Positions 6,740 to 15,220 of a stretch of 64,000 nucleotides of DNA are shown piece by piece. The notes beneath the pieces are model-generated. The model saw nothing but the letters and a program-made list of their open reading frames with translations, was not told the DNA's origin and made no database searches. The position numbers were made by a program, and so were the translations under genes. Every line of letters starts with the position of its first letter. Positions within the stretch are counted from its first letter, which is position 1. This DNA is from Candidatus Gastranaerophilales bacterium (lineage in GTDB: Bacteria; Cyanobacteriota; Vampirovibrionia; Gastranaerophilales; Gastranaerophilaceae), in NCBI GenBank assembly GCA_900769645.1, contig CAAGHI010000077.1, positions 33,204 to 97,203 of the forward strand. The letters run 5' to 3'.

Positions 6740-9343
6740 TTATTTTTTCAATTGTTCCCAGAAGTATCTGCCAGGAGCTGTAATTTTTGTATTGTCAACT
6801 GTAGCATTTTTGGTGCCTTTGTTAACAACTCGAACCACTTCTTCACTTGAAATAGTTCCGTTTACGGTCATACCATCACCTTTGTTTAGAACAACCGCTG
6901 AACCTTTACCTGTTGTTGTAATTGCTCCGCCAACAGTCATGTTGCCTTTTTGGTTATACAACTCAGATTGAGATCCGGAATTTGTCATATTACCTTCATA
7001 TCTCAAGCCTTCTTGACCTGAAATATTTTTAATAAGAGTTTGACCTGCACCATCTGAAACAAATCCAGATGTTACATTAATTCCAGTACCGTTAGCCCTA
7101 GCAGCAGCATAGAAGCCGTTGTTTGCATCAAGTGAGCCATTGCTGTTGTTGTGAACTGTACCACCAAGATTCAATTTGCCTTCGTTAGCAAGGATATTCA
7201 AACGACCGTTGTTAGTGATTTCGTTGTTTACTGTCATATCACCTGAACCATAGTTCTTGATATTGATATTTGCATCACTTGTAACAGTTCCATCGCTAGC
7301 CAACATCATTGAACCGCCACCAGCTCTGTTGATAATGCCTAGGTCCCCGTCAGATTGAATATCTCCAGATACGTACATATCGCCACTGTAGTTGTTGATT
7401 GCAGTTTTGCCGCCGTTTGTAATTGTACCTTGAAGGTCAATTCCTCTTTGACCGGCAACTGTTCTGCCTTCGTGTTTAATCGCTAAGCTTTCACCTGCGG
7501 CGTTGTTAATAATCTTAGTACCGGTAGCAGCAGAAATCCCTGTTGAATTTTCTCTGGAATAAATTACCAAGCGACCATCATTATTCGTAATGTTTCCGGC
7601 TTTTGTTCCATCAGAAGAGGTTCCAAGTGCCAATTGACCTGCATCGTTGTAAACAGTTGTGTCACCGGTGTTATTGATATCACCAACAATTTTCATACCG
7701 TCAGCACCGTAGTTTTTCAACTTTAATTTGCCTTCGTTAGTAACAGTTGCATTTTTGGTATAAGTTACGCCTGTTCCTTTGTTATTAATAGTCATGTTGC
7801 CCATGTTATTAATATTTCCATTTACAAGCATTGCACCTTTTTCGTTGATAATTGCAGTTTCAGCATCATCAGCATCTGGACGGTTAGAAATAGTACCATC
7901 AATAGTCATACCGTTTGCACCACGGTTTTTAAGAGACAATGTACCCTTGCCTGCAATGTTACCTTTTGATGTTACAGCCAATTTGCCATCACCACTGTTC
8001 AAGATATTGATTGCACCTTCATCAGCAATTGAAACTTTACCGTTGACATTCAAATCACCAGCTTTGTTTTCAATTGAAACAAGTGAATCGGATTTAACAC
8101 CAGCAACACTCATACCGCCATTTCCAGAGTTTTCAATTCTAACAGTGCCAACTGATGCAACTTTGTCCTCTGTATTAGAGATAACCAATTTACCGCCTCT
8201 GTTTACAAATCTAACAGAAGAACCTGATACAGCACCTGTAACATTCATACCGCCAGCACCTTCATTAACAAAGTTTGCTTTGCCAGTTGGGTTAGCAGTT
8301 CCTGAGAATGTCAAAGCGCCTGTTGTACTGTTATTTGTAACCGCAAGGTCTTTGTCAGTAGACAATGTTCCACCAATTGTCATGTTTCCACCTTTGTTTG
8401 AAACATTCAAATTAGCATTATTGTTTTTAACAGTACCGCCAATATTCAAATTGCCAGCTTTGTTATAAACATTCAACTCATTTGTTGATTGAACAAGTCC
8501 TGAAATACTAGTTCCGCCGGTACCATTGTTTGTAATATACAAACCGCTATCTTTTTGACCAGCAACAGCAGCACCGTTTGCAACAATACCTGCAATATTA
8601 ATATTGCCTGAGCCAGAAGAAGTTTTAAGTTGGATATTTGAACCATTTCTTGTAAATGCAGATGCATTTTGAATTCCGGTTGTATTTACCAAAGAATTAA
8701 ATAATTGAGCTGCACGAGCTTCTGTTGAAAAAGCTTCAGTAGAATTTACACCGTTCAAAATTCCACCAGTTGCACCAACATTAATGTCGCTACCACGTAG
8801 TTGAACACCGTTTCTTGCAAAAACTTTACCATCAATATTAATAGCACCGGCATTTGTTTCGCCATTCAACAAGTGAGATACATTGTTGATATTTTCATAA
8901 TTATTAGCTGCATATTCTGTTAATAATTTATTATATGCAGTATTTGTTGGAGTTGCCACAGACAAAGTTCCAACATTCAAAACGCCTGATGCACCAACAG
9001 TCAAGCCGTTTGGAGAAATAAACACAGCATGACCATTATAGAAATTGTTATCACGCATAGTGTTCAAAATACCATTTACCTTTACCCCATTTTGAACAAG
9101 GTTGATAAATGTATTAATATCTTTTGTATTATTGTATTTAAAAATCAAATTGGCAATATCACCTTTGCCTAAATCAAAGTTTTGATATTGTCTGTAACCA
9201 ACATCGCCGTTCACTTTTAAAGGGTCAATGTTGAATGTTCCGGAAGTTCCATTTGCAAATCCATCAATTGTGGAAGCTGCATTAGCACACGACACGGACA
9301 ATACTGTCGCAACAGCTGCGATTAGTAATTGCTTTTTGTTCAT
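6740..9343 (-). CDS. Filamentous haemagglutinin-type exported adhesin
   Basis: This 867-aa protein has a clear signal peptide (MNKKQLLIAAVATVLSVSCANA, cleavage likely after ANA) and a haemagglutination-activity/TPS-like domain at about residues 25-190: VNGDVGYRQYQNFDLGKGDIANL, then NGHAVFISPNGLTVGASGVLNVG. The rest is a long series of irregular units of about 20 residues rich in Asn, Gly and Thr with N-N-G-x-(M/L)-x-(I/V)-x-G patterns, typical of a parallel beta-helix. TPS-type proteins normally leave the cell through a TpsB partner; none is encoded nearby. A ribosome site AAGGAGTATGACTT precedes the ATG and a terminator follows at 6683-6717. The N-terminal domain is close to that of the 34715-38209 protein, but this one has no Asp-rich repeat or PilZ domain. 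Confidence 0.85.
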   Translation of the reverse strand: MNKKQLLIAAVATVLSVSCANAASTIDGFANGTSGTFNIDPLKVNGDVGYRQYQNFDLGKGDIANLIFKYNNTKDINTFINLVQNGVKVNGILNTMRDNNFYNGHAVFISPNGLTVGASGVLNVGTLSVATPTNTAYNKLLTEYAANNYENINNVSHLLNGETNAGAINIDGKVFARNGVQLRGSDINVGATGGILNGVNSTEAFSTEARAAQLFNSLVNTTGIQNASAFTRNGSNIQLKTSSGSGNINIAGIVANGAAVAGQKDSGLYITNNGTGGTSISGLVQSTNELNVYNKAGNLNIGGTVKNNNANLNVSNKGGNMTIGGTLSTDKDLAVTNNSTTGALTFSGTANPTGKANFVNEGAGGMNVTGAVSGSSVRFVNRGGKLVISNTEDKVASVGTVRIENSGNGGMSVAGVKSDSLVSIENKAGDLNVNGKVSIADEGAINILNSGDGKLAVTSKGNIAGKGTLSLKNRGANGMTIDGTISNRPDADDAETAIINEKGAMLVNGNINNMGNMTINNKGTGVTYTKNATVTNEGKLKLKNYGADGMKIVGDINNTGDTTVYNDAGQLALGTSSDGTKAGNITNNDGRLVIYSRENSTGISAATGTKIINNAAGESLAIKHEGRTVAGQRGIDLQGTITNGGKTAINNYSGDMYVSGDIQSDGDLGIINRAGGGSMMLASDGTVTSDANINIKNYGSGDMTVNNEITNNGRLNILANEGKLNLGGTVHNNSNGSLDANNGFYAAARANGTGINVTSGFVSDGAGQTLIKNISGQEGLRYEGNMTNSGSQSELYNQKGNMTVGGAITTTGKGSAVVLNKGDGMTVNGTISSEEVVRVVNKGTKNATVDNTKITAPGRYFWEQLKK

Positions 9344-9604
9344 AAGTCATACTCCTTATAATTATGAATCACATTTATTTGCATTGTATTACATAATAAG
9401 TCTGAACAAATATAAATTTGCCTATATGTAACGAAATATTAATCATCTCTTCTTTTAAACCATAAGCTTATTCTCCTTTTTTGAAAAATTGAAAATTTTC
9501 ATGATTGCACATACCTTTATAAAGTATTTTACGGCCCAAAAATTGCAAAACTTTAGGAAATTTTAAGAAATATTAACACATTTTTTACATTTAGCTATAT
9601 AAGC
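9344..9604. other. Intergenic region upstream of the adhesin
   Basis: No gene supported; very AT-rich. It should hold the adhesin promoter and the end of the rnpA transcript. No clear -35/-10 pair or palindrome was identified. Confidence 0.4.
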
Positions 9605-10126
9605 TTACCCTTTAAAAGCGCCCCAAGCTTTTATTGTCCCACGCTGATACTTTATCAAATAATATTGACCGTCAGGAACATATTCAATTGACGCTTCCAT
9701 GTGAACTTCCGGTTCATCAGGTTTCATACCAACTTTTGCACGTTTTTCATTAGTATCTTTTCGAACTTTTTCTTCTTTTTTAAGCTCTTTTTTGACTTTT
9801 TTATTATTCAATCTTGCAGCTTCTGCAGCATCTTCCTCAACTTTTATGACAGGAATTACAGCCACCGGATTTTTAGATTGTATAAGGATTAAAAAATCAC
9901 GCATATCAGAAAGCGCCAACTCATAGTAACCGGAATTTATCACCCCACCTGCATTGTCAAAAAGCGGATCTGTAATAATCAAAGTTGGATAATCAGAATC
10001 TTTTAAAGAATACCTGTAAATTGCCTGAGTACCAACATAATAGCCGGAAGTCTCCTGAGGCTCTTGAGGGTATGGTCTGACATTCGGGTGCGTCAGGACA
10101 TTTTCAGCAAAAACACCTTCTAGCAT
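9605..10126 (-). CDS. Hypothetical protein cotranscribed with rnpA
   Basis: The 173-aa protein starts in a TAATG overlap with the rnpA stop, so the two are translationally coupled. The N-terminal half is soluble alpha/beta (YYVGTQAIYRY, PTLIITDPLFDNAGG). Residues about 100-145 are a Lys/Glu-rich, likely coiled segment, followed by a short beta C-terminus (GQYYLIKYQRGTIKAWGAF). It does not resemble YidD or YidC, the usual neighbours downstream of rnpA. Function unknown. Confidence 0.7.
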   Translation of the reverse strand: MLEGVFAENVLTHPNVRPYPQEPQETSGYYVGTQAIYRYSLKDSDYPTLIITDPLFDNAGGVINSGYYELALSDMRDFLILIQSKNPVAVIPVIKVEEDAAEAARLNNKKVKKELKKEEKVRKDTNEKRAKVGMKPDEPEVHMEASIEYVPDGQYYLIKYQRGTIKAWGAFKG

Positions 10127-10482
10127 TATTTTAACCTTTGTATAAGATTTTTAATTATATTTTGAATTTCGTCAAAACTTTTGCCCAAAGCATGCTCAGT
10201 GCCAACAAAAATCAACGAAAGATATTTTTGAGAATTTCCGAGTTGATTATCTTTAATTGCGAGCCTGTAACTTTCTCGCATCAAACGTTTTAAACGATTA
10301 CGTTTTACAGCTCGCTTATGAGTTTTTTTAGAAACAACAAAACCTACACGCGTTGGAATTTCATCATCTTTTTTCAAAATTCCGGCAAACAAAGTCACTC
10401 CACCTTTATGCGTGGAATTTTTTACCCTGTATGTTGCAGAAAAAGCTGCTTTATTTTTTAGTCTAAATTGTTTTGGTAACAT
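10126..10482 (-). CDS. rnpA: Ribonuclease P protein component
   Basis: RnpA binds the RNase P RNA and helps mature tRNA 5' ends. The start is placed at ATG 10482 (MLPKQFRLKNKAAFSATYR), the usual RnpA N-terminus, giving 118 aa, typical for the family. The RNR-type signature is seen as KKTHKRAVKRNRLKRLMRESYR. A longer frame from GTG 10509 runs through a nine-G tract and adds MWGGDESFQ, which is probably not part of the protein. There is no classical Shine-Dalgarno directly before ATG 10482; the G9 tract ends 14 bases upstream. rpmH lies 235 bases upstream, an unusually wide gap for this pair. Confidence 0.93.
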   Translation of the reverse strand: MLPKQFRLKNKAAFSATYRVKNSTHKGGVTLFAGILKKDDEIPTRVGFVVSKKTHKRAVKRNRLKRLMRESYRLAIKDNQLGNSQKYLSLIFVGTEHALGKSFDEIQNIIKNLIQRLK

Positions 10483-10496
10483 CTGAAAACTTTCAT

Positions 10497-10505
10497 CCCC
10501 CCCCC
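10497..10505. repeat. Homopolymer C9 (G9 on the rnpA coding strand)
   Basis: Nine C on the plus strand, 14-22 bases before the rnpA start codon. One of seven runs of at least eight C in the window. Confidence 0.85.
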
Positions 10506-10717
10506 ACACACTTGCAAGAGGTCCGAAATCTATGATTTTGAGAAGGGGCTGCCTGAAAACGAGTCGCCCATCTACTCACAACAATACAGCATGCCTAATA
10601 AAAAGACCTGCTGTATTTGAAGTATTTTTACTTATTTCCCCCTCAACCGCACTTGTAACATTCGCAAAACTCATGCACAACCGCGACCTCTCCAACATAG
10701 GAGCGAGCTAAGGATAA

Positions 10718-10870
10718 TTAAGCACGTTTTTTAGCAGAGATAGCCAATTTATGACGACCTTTAGCACGACGTCTGTTAATAACTTCTTGTCCGCCAGGGG
10801 TAGCCATTCTAGCTCTAAAACCACTTACGTGTTGTCTTTTTACTTTTGTTCCTTCTAGTGTACGTCTCAT
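10718..10870 (-). CDS. rpmH: Large ribosomal subunit protein bL34
   Basis: A 50-aa basic protein beginning MRRTLEGTKVKRQHVSGFRA and ending AISAKKRA. The central GFRARMATPGGQEVINRRRA is the bL34 signature. It lies upstream of rnpA on the same strand, the conserved bacterial arrangement. A ribosome site AAAGGAATAAAG precedes the start. Confidence 0.95.
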   Translation of the reverse strand: MRRTLEGTKVKRQHVSGFRARMATPGGQEVINRRRAKGRHKLAISAKKRA

Positions 10871-10967
10871 TTTTCTTTATTCCTTTTAATTTATATTTGT
10901 CGTATAATTCCAATGTAAATTAAAAATAAATAATAGTCAACTATTATAGAAAGACAGGTTAAATAAT

Positions 10968-11780
10968 ATGAACAAAAAATGTAAAATCGGATTTATTGGT
11001 TGTGGCAAAATGGCTAGTGCCATCATTAAAGGAACCATTTCTTCAAAATTTGTTGCAAAAGAAAACATTAAAGGCTCAGAAGTAAATTGCGAAATCGCAG
11101 AATTAGCTTCTCAAAGACTTGGAATTGACGTAATCACAGACAACAGAGCCCTTGTTATGGAAAGCGACATCGTATTTATTGCAACAAAACCTAACTATGC
11201 AGCATCAATTTTGGAAGAAATCAAAGACGAATTGACTCCTGACAAGCTTTTAGTTTCAATTTGCGCTGGTGTTTCAACTTCAAAAATCGAAAAAATCATC
11301 GGCTCACAAAGAGTTGTTCGAGTAATGCCAAACACTCCGGCTCTTGTTTTGGAAGGTATGAGCGGAGTTTGTAAAGGCGCTTATGCAAATGAAGAAGATG
11401 CAGAATTTGTTCTTGAACTTCTTTCAAATATCGGAAAAGCCATTGAAGTAACCGAATCTCAAATGGATATCGTAACAGCAATTTCAGGCTCTGGCCCAGC
11501 ATTTTTCTACAAGGTTATTGAAGATATGGCTCGTGCAGGCGAAAAACTTGGGCTTGATTATGACAAATCCCTTGAACTTGCAACTCAAACAGCAATCGGC
11601 TCTGCCAAAATGGTTATGCAAAGAGGCGAAATCCCTGTTCAAACCCTAATCGATAACGTTGCTACAAAAGGCGGTTGCACATTTGTCGGAATTTCTGTTA
11701 TGAACGATGAACACTCTGACAAACTTTTCTATGACGTAATTGATCAGACAACTAAAAAAGCTTCTGAACTCGGAAAATAA
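10968..11780 (+). CDS. proC: Pyrroline-5-carboxylate reductase
   Basis: ProC reduces pyrroline-5-carboxylate to proline with NAD(P)H, the last step of proline synthesis. The 270-aa length is standard. The N-terminal Rossmann motif GFIGCGKMASAIIKG, then VFIATKPNYA, RVMPNTPALV and the C-terminal signature TAISGSGPAFFY with ATKGGCTF are all visible. It is a single gene, divergent from rpmH, and proB/proA are not in the window. Confidence 0.96.
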   Translation: MNKKCKIGFIGCGKMASAIIKGTISSKFVAKENIKGSEVNCEIAELASQRLGIDVITDNRALVMESDIVFIATKPNYAASILEEIKDELTPDKLLVSICAGVSTSKIEKIIGSQRVVRVMPNTPALVLEGMSGVCKGAYANEEDAEFVLELLSNIGKAIEVTESQMDIVTAISGSGPAFFYKVIEDMARAGEKLGLDYDKSLELATQTAIGSAKMVMQRGEIPVQTLIDNVATKGGCTFVGISVMNDEHSDKLFYDVIDQTTKKASELGK

Positions 11781-11847
11781 AAACTATTAAGCTGAATAGT
11801 TTCGTATGACGGGGACCCCACCCCGCCATCATGAACTTTAAAATATG

Positions 11848-12945
11848 CTAATTTTCAATAGACGCAAGGCTTAAAAAATCGCTTAGGGAAACAACCTTAG
11901 GCGATTTTTTTACGCCTATTAATCCTCGCTTCAACCCTATAACGCAAGCAGGGCAAGTTGTTACAACATAATCAGCTCCTGTTGCCGCTGCATTTTTAGC
12001 TTTTTGTTTCATTAATTGTGTTGCGATTTTAGGATTTTTAATCGCAAATTCACCCGAAAAGCCACAGCATTCATCATAATCTTGCATTTCAACATATTCT
12101 ACATTTTCACAATTCGCAAGAACTTTTTGCCAAAAATCGTCGTTTTCTAAATGGCAAGGCTTGTGAAATGTCACTTTTACAGGTTTTTCAAACTTGAATT
12201 TAATATCTTGTTGTACAATAAGCTCTCCGAGGTTTATAAATTTTGCATCAACATATTTTTTCAGTGTACTTTCGCAACTCGCACAATCCGTCAAAACATA
12301 ATCAAAATCACAATCCATAAGCGCAAGGTTGTGCTCTTTTACTTCCTCAAATCGCTCTAGATTCCCACTAGACAAAAATGGTAAACCACAGCAGTCAAAG
12401 TCTTTTTCAATAATTTCAACGCTAGAATTGTCAAACAATTTATGCAAAAATCTGTCCACCTGAGGAAAAATATTGTTTACACAACCTTTAAAGTAAAGAA
12501 GTTTCAGTTCAACTCCACTCTCTCGTTGCTCTGTGACACCATCTTTCACATTAGGACGAGGGTTTGACTGCGTAATTTTTTTTAAAAACTTGCCGACTTT
12601 CAAAAGATTTCCAAACACATATTTGGACTCCAAAAAGAAAACAACCTTGCCCCAAAATGTATTTTTCACATATTCATATTTTGCAATTTCAAAGATTTTG
12701 CAAACATCAATTGCGCTTGGGCAAAAAACAGAGCACTTGTTGCATTTCAAACACAAGTCAAGGTATTTATTTATGTTTTGATTAAGCTTTAAATCACCTT
12801 TCAAAACACCTTCAAGCATAACAAATTTTCCACGAGAAACCGCACAGTCATTACCCGTAAGTTTATAAACAGGGCAAACTGACTGACATAGTCCACATTT
12901 TGAGCATTTGTTTATTTCGGATTTAAAATCTTCCAACTTTTGCAT
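11848..12945 (-). CDS. Fe-S oxidoreductase subunit, GlcF/LldE type
   Basis: This 365-aa protein has two N-terminal [4Fe-4S] motifs, CSKCGLCQSVCP (about residue 14) and CLKCNKCSVFCP (about 66), then two CCG (DUF3400-type) domains with FDCCGLPFLSSG, CASCESTL, FHKPCHLEN and CCGFSGEFAI. This architecture matches GlcF, the Fe-S subunit of glycolate oxidase, and related subunits of D-lactate or other 2-hydroxyacid dehydrogenases. A partner FAD subunit (GlcD type) would be expected but is not adjacent, so the substrate is open. It is a single gene, convergent with proC. Confidence 0.85.
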   Translation of the reverse strand: MQKLEDFKSEINKCSKCGLCQSVCPVYKLTGNDCAVSRGKFVMLEGVLKGDLKLNQNINKYLDLCLKCNKCSVFCPSAIDVCKIFEIAKYEYVKNTFWGKVVFFLESKYVFGNLLKVGKFLKKITQSNPRPNVKDGVTEQRESGVELKLLYFKGCVNNIFPQVDRFLHKLFDNSSVEIIEKDFDCCGLPFLSSGNLERFEEVKEHNLALMDCDFDYVLTDCASCESTLKKYVDAKFINLGELIVQQDIKFKFEKPVKVTFHKPCHLENDDFWQKVLANCENVEYVEMQDYDECCGFSGEFAIKNPKIATQLMKQKAKNAAATGADYVVTTCPACVIGLKRGLIGVKKSPKVVSLSDFLSLASIEN

Positions 12946-13056
12946 AAATACATGATAGCACGAAATTTTTGCACTAATTTATCTACCCTGATTAGAATTA
13001 ACAATCTTTGCGACTTGACATTTAATCATGTCTTTTTTATCATAGAGGAACGAGGT

Positions 13057-13128
13057 GGCGACATGGCCAAGTGGTAAGGCAGGAGCCTGCAAAGCTCTTA
13101 TCCCCCAGTTCGAATCTGGGTGTCGCCT
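13057..13128 (+). tRNA. tRNA-Cys (GCA)
   Basis: A full cloverleaf: acceptor GGCGACA/TGTCGCC, anticodon stem GGAGC/GCTCT with loop CTGCAAA (anticodon GCA), and T arm CCCAG-TTCGAAT-CTGGG. CCA is not encoded. Confidence 0.95.
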
Positions 13129-13205
13129 TTTTTATTTATTTATTTTTGTATTATTTATTGATGTTTAATATTGACATAAATCGTATATACATTTATAATT
13201 TATAT

Positions 13206-13895
13206 ATGATTAAAAAATGTTGGCTTTTGGTTTTATTACTTATTTTATTTATTGGAGTTAGGGCTGATGCAATAACTCTAAAATTCAATGGATTTATCGC
13301 TGATGAAGCAGATTTGCTTTCTCCACAAGTGGAAAACGACTTGAATATGACACTTTGGGACTTGCAAAAAAAATGTGGTGCCGATTTGGTTGTAGTAACA
13401 CTTCCGGATTTGGGCGGAAAATCTGTTGAAGAAGTTGCACTTGATATTGGACGTTCATACAAACTTGGCGCAAAAGGCAAGAATAACGGTGTTGTTTTCT
13501 TAACCGCACCGGCTGAACGAAGAATGCGAATTGAACTTGGTACAGGGATAGAAGGAATTCTTAATTCTGCAAAAAGCATTCAAAACGATGACATTCTTCC
13601 ATATTACAGAAAAGGAGATTATCAAAGCGGAATTCGTCGTGGGACTTATCTTTTGGCAGACGCAGTTGCCCAAGCGGAAGGTGTTCAAATTACCAAACAG
13701 GGGAATTGTCCTGATAGAACAACCAGTTCAAGTAGCAACAGTAACAAGGGAGATTATCCTTGGTGGTTATATCCGATCGCAATTTTATTAGCAATTGCAT
13801 CTCCAAACAGAGGTAGACGATTTAACAGTGGTAGTTTTGGCGGCTTCGGTGGCGGAGGCGGCTTTGGCGGTTGTGGCTGCTCCGGAAGTTGGTAA
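13206..13895 (+). CDS. TPM-domain (YgcG-type) membrane protein
   Basis: The start is set at ATG 13206, where a signal peptide begins (MIKKCWLLVLLLILFIGVRADA); an upstream in-frame extension would run through tRNA-Cys. No strong ribosome site is visible. The 229-aa protein has a TPM domain at about 30-150 (FIADEADLLSPQVENDL, LVVVTLPDLGGKSVEEVA, GVVFLTAPAERRMRIELGTGIEG), a membrane helix near 188 (YPWWLYPIAILLAIAS) and the Gly-rich FGGFGGGGGFGG tail usual for this family. TPM proteins are envelope proteins, some linked to photosystem repair or stress; the role here is unknown. Confidence 0.88.
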   Translation: MIKKCWLLVLLLILFIGVRADAITLKFNGFIADEADLLSPQVENDLNMTLWDLQKKCGADLVVVTLPDLGGKSVEEVALDIGRSYKLGAKGKNNGVVFLTAPAERRMRIELGTGIEGILNSAKSIQNDDILPYYRKGDYQSGIRRGTYLLADAVAQAEGVQITKQGNCPDRTTSSSSNSNKGDYPWWLYPIAILLAIASPNRGRRFNSGSFGGFGGGGGFGGCGCSGSW

Positions 13896-13942
13896 AGTCA
13901 GCTTGTTTAAACCAAAGTACAAAAATATTTAGTAGGTGGAAT

Positions 13943-14644
13943 ATGAAAAATTTAGATAAATTAATAGAAAGTTTAAAAGAAGAATTAGGCGACAACTTAG
14001 CATCAGTAATTGCTTTCGGCTCACAGGCAAATGTTGATGATGCAAAAAACAACCTAAACTTAATGATTATAACTAACACATTAAATGCAGAGGATTTGTA
14101 TGCAATTTCAAAACCTATTCGAAAATGGGTTAAGGCTAAAAACCCGATTCCTGTAGTTATGAACAGAGAAGAGTGGTATTCATCTTTCGACGTTTATTCA
14201 ATCGAATACGCAGATATCAAAGAAAATTACAGACTTATTTATGGCGAAGATCTTGTGCCATCGATATATATCAACAAGCACTTCTTGCGCCTTCAATGCG
14301 AATCTGAAACAAAAAGCTTGTTGTTGAAATACAAAAACAATTTTCTAATGAACATAAATTCTGATAGAGAAATGAAAAAAGTTTTGTCAAACGTAATCAA
14401 GACATTGCTTGTGATTTTCAGATCAGTGTTAAGACTTCATAATTGCGCTGTTCCTTATCGTGCAATAGATATTATCGAATTTGTTTCAAATTATTTGTCA
14501 TTCAACAAAATCGTTATGTTGAAATTGGCAAAAGTAAAATACGAAGGCGACGATTACACTAAAAAAGAGCTTTTGTATATTGAAGCAGAACTTGTGAAAG
14601 ATATTCAAAACATCTTGAAACAAATTGATGCTATGAATTTTTAA
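13943..14644 (+). CDS. Nucleotidyltransferase-fold protein with altered active site
   Basis: Start at ATG 13943 with ribosome site GTAGGTGG. The 233-aa protein begins with a Pol-beta-type nucleotidyltransferase segment, VIAFGSQANVDDAKNNLNLMII, matching the GS-x(8-10)-DxD pattern except that both metal-binding acidic positions read Asn (NLNL). The C-terminal half (about 110-230) is helical, with Arg/Lys-rich stretches, as in the HEPN or substrate-binding helical domains often joined to these enzymes. Activity is doubtful given the Asn substitutions. It follows the TPM gene by 47 bases and may be cotranscribed. Confidence 0.6.
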   Translation: MKNLDKLIESLKEELGDNLASVIAFGSQANVDDAKNNLNLMIITNTLNAEDLYAISKPIRKWVKAKNPIPVVMNREEWYSSFDVYSIEYADIKENYRLIYGEDLVPSIYINKHFLRLQCESETKSLLLKYKNNFLMNINSDREMKKVLSNVIKTLLVIFRSVLRLHNCAVPYRAIDIIEFVSNYLSFNKIVMLKLAKVKYEGDDYTKKELLYIEAELVKDIQNILKQIDAMNF

Positions 14645-14663
14645 GTTTTTATGGTAGAGTAAA

Positions 14664-14741
14664 GTTGTCGGAAGCGATATCTCTTACGGAGAGTGGGGGT
14701 TAAACTCATATCACTGAGAGGGGTAGCGCACCGTCGACAAC
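14664..14741 (+). ncRNA. Candidate structured RNA or tRNA-like element
   Basis: A 78-base stretch closed by a perfect 7-bp stem (GTTGTCG/CGACAAC) with internal hairpins CTCT-TACGG-AGAG and CTCA-TATCA-CTGAG. It contains GGTAGCGCACC, identical to the D-arm region of tRNA-Val that begins 16 bases later. No T arm is present, so it is not a normal tRNA. It matches no riboswitch or SRP RNA that could be recalled. It could be a small RNA, a processed leader of the tRNA transcript, or a degenerate tRNA. Confidence 0.35.
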
Positions 14742-14757
14742 ACAAATAAAGTTTTTA

Positions 14758-14833
14758 GGGCGATTAGCGCAGTTGGTAGCGCACCACATTGACGTTGTGG
14801 GGGTCACGTGTTCGAGTCACGTATCGCCCACCA
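14758..14833 (+). tRNA. tRNA-Val (GAC)
   Basis: Acceptor GGGCGAT/ATCGCCC, anticodon stem CCACA/TGTGG with loop TTGACGT (anticodon GAC), T arm with GTTCGAGTC, and an encoded CCA (14831-14833), unlike tRNA-Cys in this window. Confidence 0.95.
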
Positions 14834-14853
14834 TAAAAATTAAGGATTGGATT

Positions 14854-15198
14854 ATGCAAAAAGTTACCGTCACAGAATTGGAAACAAATATGGATTTTCA
14901 GGCAGAAATAGATATGTTGCCTGATGCGACTCAAAATTATTCATCTGTTTATATTGACGATCAAGAAGTGAAAAGATCTGGTGTTCGCCAAATGAGCGGT
15001 ACTATTAAAATTAAACCAAATAATCCGAGTGACGAAGTTACAAGTTTTCTTGGCAAGTGGAACGTTTCTAAAAAGCGCATCGATTTAATGTTAGAAACCG
15101 GCGATAGCGTTTATCTTTTGAAACACTGTTCCGTTCGCAAATTTGACACGTCTAAAAAAGTTTTCTACATTTTTTATAACTCATATAAACAGGCATAG
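14854..15198 (+). CDS. Hypothetical protein (114 aa)
   Basis: Start at ATG 14854 (MQKVTVTELETNMDFQAEI) with AAGGATTGGATT ahead of it, 20 bases after tRNA-Val; a longer frame would begin inside the tRNA. The protein appears soluble and beta-rich, with basic patches (MSGTIKIKP, KWNVSKKRIDLML). No known domain is recognised. It may share a transcript with the tRNA. Confidence 0.6.
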   Translation: MQKVTVTELETNMDFQAEIDMLPDATQNYSSVYIDDQEVKRSGVRQMSGTIKIKPNNPSDEVTSFLGKWNVSKKRIDLMLETGDSVYLLKHCSVRKFDTSKKVFYIFYNSYKQA

Positions 15199-15220
15199 AC
15201 CCTCTGCCCAACTTTTAAGA

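Noticed and set aside
7779..8468. 229-codon open frame on the plus strand inside the first adhesin
   Set aside because: It lies wholly antisense to a gene with a signal peptide, domain and repeats, and has no ribosome site or protein-like features.
10585..10710. About 40-codon open frame on the minus strand between rpmH and rnpA
   Set aside because: No ribosome site or recognisable features; not YidD-like. Left as part of the unusual gap.
13071..13205. N-terminal extension of the TPM protein
   Set aside because: The extended frame runs through tRNA-Cys; the signal peptide starts at ATG 13206.
14664..14741. SRP RNA or a known riboswitch
   Set aside because: The SRP GGAAGCA loop context and the conserved cores of TPP, glycine, cobalamin, fluoride and preQ1 aptamers were looked for and not found; kept as an unidentified element.
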